A stretch of 64,000 bases of DNA from Flavobacteriia bacterium. Its GTDB lineage: Bacteria > Bacteroidota > Bacteroidia > Flavobacteriales_D > Crocinitomicaceae. The notes beneath the pieces were generated by a model, which did no database searches, was not told the origin of the DNA, and saw nothing but the letters and a program-made list of their open reading frames with translations. Positions 8,392 to 15,105 of this stretch are shown one piece after another. The stretch lies in contig JACPDW010000021.1 of NCBI GenBank assembly GCA_016183815.1, forward strand, positions 1 to 64,000. The letters are read 5' to 3'. The translations under genes were made by a program, and so were the position numbers. The first letter of the stretch is position 1. The number at the start of each line of letters is the position of its first letter.

Positions 8392-10312
8392 TCCAAATAC
8401 TGGAAAAACATCTATTTTTAATCGTCTAACTGGTTTAAATCAACATATTGGTAATTTTCCTGGCGTTACAGTAGATAAAAAAACAGGCATCTTAAAAAAT
8501 AATAATCATTCCATTGAAATTTTAGATTTACCAGGAACTTACAGCATATATCCACGATCAAAAGATGAACAAATAGTCTATGACATTTTAAGAAATCCAT
8601 CTCATGCTGAATATCCCGATGAATTAGCTGTGATTGTTGATGCAACTAACATTGAAAGAAATTTATTACTGTTTTCACAATTGTATGATTTAGGTCTGCC
8701 GATTACTTTGGTACTAAACATGTCGGATGTTGCATTTAAAAGAGGAATAAAAATCAACACCTCAGCTTTAGAAAAGAATTTCCCTGGCATTCAAGTTTGT
8801 GAAACAAACGCTAGAGTAGGAGTGGGGATTCAACAGTTGAAAGATGTTTTATCAAAAGAAAAACAAAATATTCCAAGAAACACTTTTATTGTAACTCCTT
8901 CAATTATTGATAAAGACGATACAATTGCACAAGAAAAAGAAAGTCGTTTTCGTTACGATAAAATAAAAAAAATCTTACCAGAAATCCTTGAGTTTGAGAT
9001 CAAAAATCAAAGAAAAAATTCATGGATTGACAAAGTAACCGTTCATCCAATTTGGGGATATTTAATATTTTTTATTCTTTTATTATCTATTTTTCAGTTG
9101 ATTTTTTCAATTGCTAGTTTTCCAATGGATTGGATTGATGGAGCATTTGTCGATTTGGCGACTTATGTATCTCAACTTTTGCCCGAAGGTGTTTTAAGTG
9201 AGTTGATTACAGGAGGAATTATTCCTGGATTGGGAGGTGTGCTAGTTTTTTTACCTCAGATTTTGTTATTGTTTTTATGTTTAGGAATTTTAGACGAAAC
9301 CGGTTATATGGCAAGGGCTGTATTTATTATGGATAAATTAATGCGACCATTTGGCCTGTCAGGTAGAAGTGTTGTTCCTTTGATTTCAAGTGCTGCTTGT
9401 GCTATACCTGGGGTAATGGCAACTCGTACAATATCACAATGGAAAGAAAGACTGATTTCCATTTTAGTAGCTCCTTTAATGAGTTGTAGTGCACGTTTAC
9501 CTGTTTACACTTTATTAACTGCATTGGTTATTCCTAAAAAAAATCTTTTTGGAATAATTAATTTGCAAGGTTTGACCTTGTTTGCTTTGTATTTTTTAGG
9601 AGTTTTTTCAGCATTGTTAATGGCTTTTATTTTAAAAAAATTCATCAGAACAGATGAAAAAACCTATTTATTGTTAGAAATGCCCGATTATAAACCTCCA
9701 AGATGGTCGAATATTTTTATGTCTTTATATGAAAAAGCAAAAGTGTTTATTTGGGAAGCAGGAAAAGTTATTGTACTCATTTCCATTTTATTATGGGCTT
9801 TAGCAACTTATGGGCCTTCTAATCGAATGAAAAATGCTGAAAATCGTTTGAAAAAACAAAAATCATCTTTATCTTCTGAGGAATATGAGTCGAAATTGTC
9901 TTCTGTCAAATTAGAAAACTCTTACATTGGAATTATTGGTAAAAGTATAGAGCCAATAATTCAACCATTGGGCTTTGATTGGAAAATTGGTATTTCCTTG
10001 TTGACTTCCTTTGCTGCGAGAGAAGTGTTTGTGGGGTCGATGTCAACTATATATACCGTTCATCAACAAGACGAAAAAATTGGCTTAATTCAGACAATGA
10101 AAAATGAAAAAAACAAATATGGAGAACCTGTATATACTTTAGCATCAGGATTATCCTTGATGGTTTTTTATGTGTATGCGATGCAGTGTATGGCAACTTT
10201 AGCAATTGTTAAACGAGAAACAAAAAGTTGGAAATGGCCTCTTATTCAGACGCTGTATATGGGCTTTTTGGCTTATGCAATGAGTTATTTTACTTTTATA
10301 ATTTTTTCATGA
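8366..10312 (+). CDS. feoB: Ferrous iron transporter FeoB
   Basis: 648 residues from the ATG at 8366, inside the feoA end; a longer frame from 8273 would add 31 residues lacking homology sense. The G domain shows G1 GNPNTGKT (residues 8-15), G2 around NFPGVTVDKK, G3 DLPG, and G4 NMSD. The membrane part has the two Gate regions: GVLVFLPQILLLFLCLGIL with ETGYMARAVF, and SCSARLPVYTLL with SFAAREVFVGSMSTIY. FeoB brings Fe(II) across the inner membrane. It is somewhat shorter than E. coli FeoB. Its stop overlaps the next small gene by ATGA. Confidence 0.97.
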   Translation: MKKIALLGNPNTGKTSIFNRLTGLNQHIGNFPGVTVDKKTGILKNNNHSIEILDLPGTYSIYPRSKDEQIVYDILRNPSHAEYPDELAVIVDATNIERNLLLFSQLYDLGLPITLVLNMSDVAFKRGIKINTSALEKNFPGIQVCETNARVGVGIQQLKDVLSKEKQNIPRNTFIVTPSIIDKDDTIAQEKESRFRYDKIKKILPEILEFEIKNQRKNSWIDKVTVHPIWGYLIFFILLLSIFQLIFSIASFPMDWIDGAFVDLATYVSQLLPEGVLSELITGGIIPGLGGVLVFLPQILLLFLCLGILDETGYMARAVFIMDKLMRPFGLSGRSVVPLISSAACAIPGVMATRTISQWKERLISILVAPLMSCSARLPVYTLLTALVIPKKNLFGIINLQGLTLFALYFLGVFSALLMAFILKKFIRTDEKTYLLLEMPDYKPPRWSNIFMSLYEKAKVFIWEAGKVIVLISILLWALATYGPSNRMKNAENRLKKQKSSLSSEEYESKLSSVKLENSYIGIIGKSIEPIIQPLGFDWKIGISLLTSFAAREVFVGSMSTIYTVHQQDEKIGLIQTMKNEKNKYGEPVYTLASGLSLMVFYVYAMQCMATLAIVKRETKSWKWPLIQTLYMGFLAYAMSYFTFIIFS

Positions 10313-10434
10313 TTCAAGAGTGGATTGTTTATTTATTGATTGGGTTTTCAGCTTTTTATATTTTGAGAAAGGTGTATCGGTTTTTCTTTTCTAAAAATGA
10401 AAAGTGTGACGGGTGTTTGTTTAGTAAAAAATAA
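10309..10434 (+). CDS. FeoB-associated Cys-rich membrane protein
   Basis: 41 residues. The ATG at 10309 overlaps the feoB stop (ATGA). One membrane helix (residues about 5-19, WIVYLLIGFSAFYILRK) is followed by basic residues and the tail CDGCLFSKK. This layout, a single helix then CxxC, is the FeoB-associated Cys-rich family (PF12669-like) often found after feoB. The Cys pair probably binds iron or acts in redox during uptake. Very short, but position and motif agree. Confidence 0.8.
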   Translation: MIQEWIVYLLIGFSAFYILRKVYRFFFSKNEKCDGCLFSKK

Positions 10435-10455
10435 TCTATCTTATCGTATAGATAA
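10434..10455. other. Inverted repeat at the end of the feo operon
   Basis: ATCTAT (10434-10439) pairs with ATAGAT (10448-10453); TTATC (10441-10445) pairs with GATAA (10451-10455) as an alternative. It overlaps the last bases of the Cys-rich gene. The following T-run is weak, so a terminator is only possible. Confidence 0.25.
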
Positions 10456-10539
10456 CGATTTGATATTATTGGATATAATAATTGTGCAATTAGGTTTTTA
10501 AAAAATCATTTCATTCTTAAATTCTCTTTTTTTTTTTTG

Positions 10540-10547
10540 TATTTTTG
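10540..10547 (+). promoter_or_regulatory. -7 box TATTTTTG before the MNT gene
   Basis: TATTTTTG fits TAnnTTTG and lies 89 bases before the nucleotidyltransferase start. The leader would hold a 5-codon open frame at 10552 (ATG to TGA). Confidence 0.35.
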
Positions 10548-10636
10548 ACTTATGCAAAACATAAATTGAATTTCAAAAACAAATGTACTCCCGAATTTAC
10601 TGTTTTTTGGGTAGAAAAAATTAAAGAAAATAGAAT

Positions 10637-10951
10637 ATGGATAAAGAATTTGATACAATCTTAAAAGAATTTATTTCGTCTGTTTCTTCTAAAACACCTG
10701 GATTTATAAAAGCATACTTGTTTGGATCATTTGCAAATGGTGTTCAACATTTAAACAGTGACATAGATGTTGCGTTAATTATTAAAGATTTGAAAGACTC
10801 AGAAAAATTTGATTTACAAATACAATTGATGTTACTTGCATCAGATTTTGACAATAGAATTGAGCCACACCCCTTTTCTCCTGAAGATTTAGTATCAACT
10901 AATCCATTTATACATGAAATATTAAAATATGGTATTGAAATAAAAAAGTAA
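10637..10951 (+). CDS. Solitary MNT-type nucleotidyltransferase
   Basis: 104 residues. The Pol beta-like minimal nucleotidyltransferase motif GSFANG...SDIDVAL (residues about 31-49) is intact: GS, then D-x-D. The third acidic strand is probably FDNRIEPHPF (near 73-82). The C-terminus EILKYGIEIKK is typical of MNT proteins of HEPN/MNT modules, where MNT (MntA) AMPylates the HEPN toxin. No HEPN gene is next to it on either strand. It may be an orphan, or act on its own or with a distant partner. Confidence 0.8.
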   Translation: MDKEFDTILKEFISSVSSKTPGFIKAYLFGSFANGVQHLNSDIDVALIIKDLKDSEKFDLQIQLMLLASDFDNRIEPHPFSPEDLVSTNPFIHEILKYGIEIKK

Positions 10952-10995
10952 GATGGTTTTTTTTAACGTAAATTTATTGTACGTTTACTATAACT

Positions 10996-11121
10996 TTATT
11001 TTTTTGCCAATAACCCAAATAAGTCTTTGATTTGCAAGTCTTTTTCTTTAATTATCGTTTTTAACGATTCATTTTCTGCTTTTAAAATAGAAATGATTTC
11101 ATGGTGTAATCCTTCTTGCAT
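10996..11121 (-). pseudogene. Short coiled-coil reading frame, possible tail of a lost regulator
   Basis: An open frame of 41 residues from the ATG at 11121: MQEGLHHEIISILKAENESL and so on, ending LFGLLAKK. It is a coiled-coil-like heptad stretch, as found at the C-terminal end of some HTH regulators and plasmid-type proteins. A stop lies a few codons upstream of its ATG, so no DNA-binding part is attached. It may be a remnant or a real tiny protein; I cannot tell which. It sits between the convergent MNT gene and the Lrp gene. Confidence 0.35.
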
Positions 11122-11185
11122 TTTGTTGTAATTGTTTACAACAGCATTTGTTATGAGTTAGTTTTAATATTCAATTCAGCTAAAC

Positions 11186-11650
11186 TCAAACTTCCAACGG
11201 TAGTGAGGTGGTGAATTTCACTTCTTGCATAACGAAATAACTTTCTATATGTCCGATGCTTCTGATTTGGGAAATTTTATTAAGCATAAATTCTTGGTAT
11301 TTTTCTATATTTTTAGCAACTACTTTTAAACTAAAATCAAAGCCACCTGAAATATGATGACATTCAACGATTTCTGGATGTTTTTTCATTTCCTCCATGA
11401 ATTCATGAATGTATTCCTTTGTATGATTTTTAAGAGAGACGGAAATAATGACTACTAAATTAAAACCCAATTTTTTTTTGTTTAACAAATAGACTTGTTT
11501 TTTAATAATTCCAGCTCGTTTCATTTTTTTTATCCTTTCAAATATTGTTGAAATAGACAAACCAGCAGAATGTGCTACCTCTTTGTTTGAAATTTCTGAG
11601 TCTTCTTGTAAAGATTTCAAAATCAATAAGTCTTTAGAATCAATTTCCAT
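11186..11650 (-). CDS. Lrp/AsnC family regulator (module 1)
   Basis: 154 residues. The N-terminal winged helix (MEIDSKDLLILKSLQEDSEI, then SNKEVAHSAGLSISTIFERI and IKKQ) is followed by the RAM ligand-binding domain: VVIISVSLKNH, VECHHISGGFDFSLKV, IGHIESYFVMQEV. Lrp proteins bind amino acids and DNA as dimers or octamers. It is divergent from the KAS III-like gene across 152 bases that contain AATCGTA and TACGATT. It likely controls that gene and the PLP/OsmC genes behind it, responding to an amino acid, perhaps methionine or cysteine. A second Lrp at 52162 has the same arrangement with another PLP enzyme. Confidence 0.9.
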   Translation of the reverse strand: MEIDSKDLLILKSLQEDSEISNKEVAHSAGLSISTIFERIKKMKRAGIIKKQVYLLNKKKLGFNLVVIISVSLKNHTKEYIHEFMEEMKKHPEIVECHHISGGFDFSLKVVAKNIEKYQEFMLNKISQIRSIGHIESYFVMQEVKFTTSLPLEV

Positions 11651-11667
11651 AATATAAAATATTTAAT

Positions 11668-11736
11668 AATCGTACAAATATATGAAAAAAGTTAATAATA
11701 TAATAAATATTACATTAAATTTAAATTAATACGATT
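11668..11736. promoter_or_regulatory. Inverted TACGATT pair, candidate Lrp operator 1
   Basis: AATCGTA (11668-11674) and TACGATT (11730-11736) are exact inverted copies between the divergent lrp and KAS III genes; a variant TATGATT lies at 11774-11780. The same hexamer, TACGAT, recurs as an inverted pair at 13107-13112 and 13187-13192 before the PLP enzyme. I infer Lrp half-sites. Confidence 0.45.
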
Positions 11737-11802
11737 AGTTTATCTTAAAATATAAAAAATTATAATAATATTGTATGATTTAAAATTAATTATTTTAGTA
11801 AA

Positions 11803-12867
11803 ATGAGAAAACTTTATTCCAAAATTGTAGCAAGTGGTAGTTTTATTCCATTAAGAATTATTAAAAATAGTGATTTTCTTAAAAATAATTTTATTGACAA
11901 CATTTTAGAGAAAAGTAATGAAGAAATCATTTCTAAATTTTATGAAATAACTGGAATTTCTGAAAGACGATATGTGTTTTCTAATCAAACATGTTCAGAA
12001 ATTGGCTTTTTAGCGGCTAAAGATGCTTTAAACTCATCATCTGTTGAAAAAGAAGAAATTGATTGTATAATTGTAGCTCATAATTTTGGAGATGTATTCC
12101 ATCAAGCCGTTGATATTGTCCCTTCTATTGCTTGTAGAATTAAACACTTACTGGGTATTGAGAATGAAAATTGCATAGCGTACGATTTGATTTTTGGTTG
12201 CCCAGGTTGGGTTCAAGGATTAATTCAAGCAAATTATCTTCTTCAATCTGGAGATGCCAAAAGAATTATGGTTATTGGAACAGAAACATTGTCAAAAGTT
12301 ATTAATACAGAAGAAAAAGATTGTATGATATTTTCAGATGGAGCAGGAGCAGTAATTTTAGAATCTACTTATTCTGAATTTCCTGTTGGAATTTTATCTC
12401 ATGTTGCTAAAAGTTTTACTATAAATGAATATAATTATATCCGAACTCTTGAGGATAAAAACAGCAATTTAAAAATTAAAATGGAAGGTAGAAAAGTCTA
12501 TGAATTTGCATTAAAACATGTTCCATTAGCTGTTAAAGAGTGTTTAGATAAAGCACAAATTGATATTGATGGTGTTAAAAAAATTTTAATACATCAAGCA
12601 AATGAAAAAATGGATAATGCAATTTTAAATAGAATTTTGAGGTTGTATGGATATAATGAAGTGCCAAATGACATTATGCCAATGACTATTTCTAATTTAG
12701 GTAATAATTCAGTAGCAACTATTCCAATTATGTTAGATTTAATGCTAAAAAATCTATGCATTGAACATGAATTTGAAGATCATGCTATTTCAAAAGGAGA
12801 TATTATCGTCTTCGCATCTGTCGGTGCAGGCATGAATATAAATTCAATAGTTTATAAAGTAGATTAA
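11803..12867 (+). CDS. 3-oxoacyl-ACP synthase III-like ketosynthase
   Basis: 354 residues with the KAS III fold. The catalytic Cys is C133 in FGCPGWVQGL, His is H264 in IHQANEKM, and Asn is N301 in NLGNNSVATIPIM; thus the Cys-His-Asn triad is complete. Further family motifs are ITGISERRY, VIGTETLSK and FSDGAGAV. Such enzymes join an acyl-CoA starter to malonyl-ACP, or make ketones or quinolone-type products. It is not next to other fatty-acid genes, so a special role is likely. It is divergent from an Lrp gene and precedes a PLP enzyme by 351 bases. The substrate is open. Confidence 0.85.
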   Translation: MRKLYSKIVASGSFIPLRIIKNSDFLKNNFIDNILEKSNEEIISKFYEITGISERRYVFSNQTCSEIGFLAAKDALNSSSVEKEEIDCIIVAHNFGDVFHQAVDIVPSIACRIKHLLGIENENCIAYDLIFGCPGWVQGLIQANYLLQSGDAKRIMVIGTETLSKVINTEEKDCMIFSDGAGAVILESTYSEFPVGILSHVAKSFTINEYNYIRTLEDKNSNLKIKMEGRKVYEFALKHVPLAVKECLDKAQIDIDGVKKILIHQANEKMDNAILNRILRLYGYNEVPNDIMPMTISNLGNNSVATIPIMLDLMLKNLCIEHEFEDHAISKGDIIVFASVGAGMNINSIVYKVD

Positions 12868-13106
12868 ACTTGAAGCATTAATTCATATTAAGCATAGTTT
12901 AAAAACTTTATACTTAGAAATCTTTTTTTCTAACCTAAAGTTATTCTGACTTTTTCAGCAGACTCTAAATATAAGAAATTTAGTTTTAATAAGTTGTTTT
13001 TCTTAATTAAATTATTCAAAAATGTATTGATTTTATTGGTTATACAATATTTAACTGAAGTTTAGTCCTAAAAAATTAAAATATTTTTTATTAAACAGTA
13101 TAAAAA

Positions 13107-13198
13107 TACGATAAAAAATTAAAAAACAATAAAAAATACGGAAAATATAAAATATATGAGATTATATTATTAAAATAATTACAAACATCGTAAATTTG
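13107..13198 (+). promoter_or_regulatory. Promoter region of the PLP/OsmC operon with TACGAT pair
   Basis: The gene-free stretch 12868-13218 is very AT-rich with no open frame. It contains TACGAT (13107-13112) and its inverse ATCGTA (13187-13192), overlapping the -7 box TAAATTTG (13191-13198). The ATG follows 20 bases later. The overlap of one half-site with the box suggests repression by Lrp. Confidence 0.45.
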
Positions 13199-13218
13199 TT
13201 TTATTACATTATGAATTT

Positions 13219-14487
13219 ATGGATATAAAAGACGACACGTGGTTCAAAGATTTAAAAAGGAAAAGAGTTTCTGGACCAGAAATTAATGGTAATTCATATA
13301 GAAATTACGGAGAATCTACTAAATGTGTTCATGCAGGTCAATACGATGACCCCAATACAAATGCAATCGGGACACCAATTTTTCAAAATTCAACCTTTTA
13401 TTTAAACGATTCTGTTTACAAAGCAATTGAAGAAGGAAGCACAAGAGACTCTTTTATATATTCTCGTTATGGAAATCCCTCACAATGGGCTGTTCAAGAG
13501 AAAATTTCTTCAATAGAAAATGCTGAAAGCTCAATAGTTTTTTCATCGGGAATGGCTGCAATAAGTTCAACTATTCTTGCTTTAATAGAAAAAGGTGCAC
13601 ATATTGTAACTTCTCGTGATTTATATGGAGGAACATATAACTTACTTTATGAAGATCTTCAAAAATATGGTATTTCAGTCAGTTTTGTTGACATGACCAA
13701 TATCAAAGAAATAGAAGAAAGTATAAATCCAAAAACCAAACTACTTTATTTTGAATCGCTTTCAAATCCTTTACTCAAATTTGCACCAATTCCCTCTTTA
13801 GTAAAATTAGCTAAAGAAAATGGTTGTCGTTTGGTTATTGATAATACTTTCCTTACTCCTTATAATTTAAAAGTTCTTGATTTAGGAGTAGATATAGTAA
13901 TAAACAGTGCAACAAAATATTTAGGTGGTCATTCAGATTTGATTGCTGGTACAATAAGTGGAAGCAGAAAATTAATTGATCAGATTTGGCCACAAATGTT
14001 AAAAAATGGTGGGTCTCTCGACCCACATGCTTGTTTTTTATTGGAAAGAAGTCTTAAAACTTTGTCCTTACGAATGAGAACTCACAATGACAATGCATTA
14101 GAATTAGCACATTTTTTTCAAAATCGAGAGGAAATTAAAAAAGTTTATTACCCTGGAATGGATTCTCATCCTCAATATGATTTAATCAATCATTTAACAG
14201 ATGGAAAGTTTAGTGGAATGATCAGTTTTGAAATAATTGGAGGAGATAAAATGGCTCTTCGTTTATTGAAAGAATTAAAATTGGCAAAAGAAGCAACCAG
14301 TTTAGGTGGAGTGGAAAGTTTAATTAGTTTGCCCTTTAATACCTCTCAAGCATCATTAACAAAAAATCAAAAAAAATCTATTGGAATTAATGAGGGTTTG
14401 ATTCGTTTATCAGTTGGAATTGAGGATATTGAAGATTTAAAATACGATTTTGAACAAGCATTTAATAAAATATTTAATAATAATTAA
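13219..14487 (+). CDS. Cys/Met-metabolism PLP enzyme (gamma-family lyase/synthase)
   Basis: 422 residues of the trans-sulfuration fold. The PLP-lysine is K233 in SATKYLGGHSD, the phosphate-binding part is SSGMAAISST, and IDNTFLTPY carries the PLP-pyridine Asp. C-terminal motifs SLGGVESLISLP and IRLSVGIED are typical of methionine gamma-lyase, cystathionine gamma-lyase/synthase and O-acetylhomoserine sulfhydrylase, which cannot be told apart here. The ATG lies 20 bases after a TAAATTTG box. Ten bases on comes an OsmC gene, so the pair is an operon. A role in sulfur amino-acid breakdown or thiol formation is likely. An N-terminal extension of about 30 residues is present. Confidence 0.88.
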   Translation: MDIKDDTWFKDLKRKRVSGPEINGNSYRNYGESTKCVHAGQYDDPNTNAIGTPIFQNSTFYLNDSVYKAIEEGSTRDSFIYSRYGNPSQWAVQEKISSIENAESSIVFSSGMAAISSTILALIEKGAHIVTSRDLYGGTYNLLYEDLQKYGISVSFVDMTNIKEIEESINPKTKLLYFESLSNPLLKFAPIPSLVKLAKENGCRLVIDNTFLTPYNLKVLDLGVDIVINSATKYLGGHSDLIAGTISGSRKLIDQIWPQMLKNGGSLDPHACFLLERSLKTLSLRMRTHNDNALELAHFFQNREEIKKVYYPGMDSHPQYDLINHLTDGKFSGMISFEIIGGDKMALRLLKELKLAKEATSLGGVESLISLPFNTSQASLTKNQKKSIGINEGLIRLSVGIEDIEDLKYDFEQAFNKIFNNN

Positions 14488-14497
14488 AATTTAAACT

Positions 14498-15040
14498 ATG
14501 AAAAACAACATTAATATTTCTGGATTAAGCGAATACGTGCATGAAGTTTTAGATTGCCCAACGCAAGCAAAAGTGAATTATGGAGTCGAAGTGGACTGGT
14601 TAAGTGGTACCAAAACTAAAGCTACGGTAAAAAACATGAATCTTGGCGACCAAAAACTTGTGAGAAATTTCACTTTTGAGATTGATGAACCGAATCAACT
14701 ACTTGGTTTAAACACTAATCCCACCCCTCAAGAATATTTGATGGCAGGTGTAGCGGGATGTATGGCTGTAACCTTTGTGGCAGGGGCTACTTTGTTAGGA
14801 ATTACGATTGAATCATTGAAAATTGAGATTGAAGGTCAGTTGGATTTATGTGGCTTTTTGGGTCTTGAGAGTACTCAACCAACAGGATTTAAGGAGTTTA
14901 CTTGCAATATTCACGTCAATGGAAACGGAACAAAAGAACAGTATGAAGTACTTCGCAACAGAGTAATGAATCATTCACCTAATTTTTCTTCTTTAGTTTC
15001 AGGAGTAAAAATGAATCCGGAAATTATTATAAAAACATAA
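14498..15040 (+). CDS. OsmC-like protein
   Basis: 180 residues. The OsmC/Ohr fold is supported by TPQEYLMAGVAGCMAV with C88 at the position of the first redox Cys. The place of the usual second Cys (CPxS in Ohr/OsmC) reads NHSPNFSSLV, with Ser160 instead of Cys. Without the pair, classical peroxide reduction is doubtful and a binding or other thiol role is possible. It follows the PLP enzyme by 10 bases, so both are probably co-transcribed. OsmC proteins usually deal with organic hydroperoxides or sulfur compounds; the latter would fit the neighbour. Confidence 0.85.
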   Translation: MKNNINISGLSEYVHEVLDCPTQAKVNYGVEVDWLSGTKTKATVKNMNLGDQKLVRNFTFEIDEPNQLLGLNTNPTPQEYLMAGVAGCMAVTFVAGATLLGITIESLKIEIEGQLDLCGFLGLESTQPTGFKEFTCNIHVNGNGTKEQYEVLRNRVMNHSPNFSSLVSGVKMNPEIIIKT

Positions 15041-15105
15041 AATTTCAATTTATTGCTAAAAAAACTAAAAACAAACCAAATAAAAACTTATAAAACCCAA
15101 ATAAT

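Noticed and set aside
12868-13218. A riboswitch or RNA gene in the 351-base gap before the PLP enzyme
   Set aside because: I see no conserved stem set; the stretch is AT-rich with only the promoter box and TACGAT sites.
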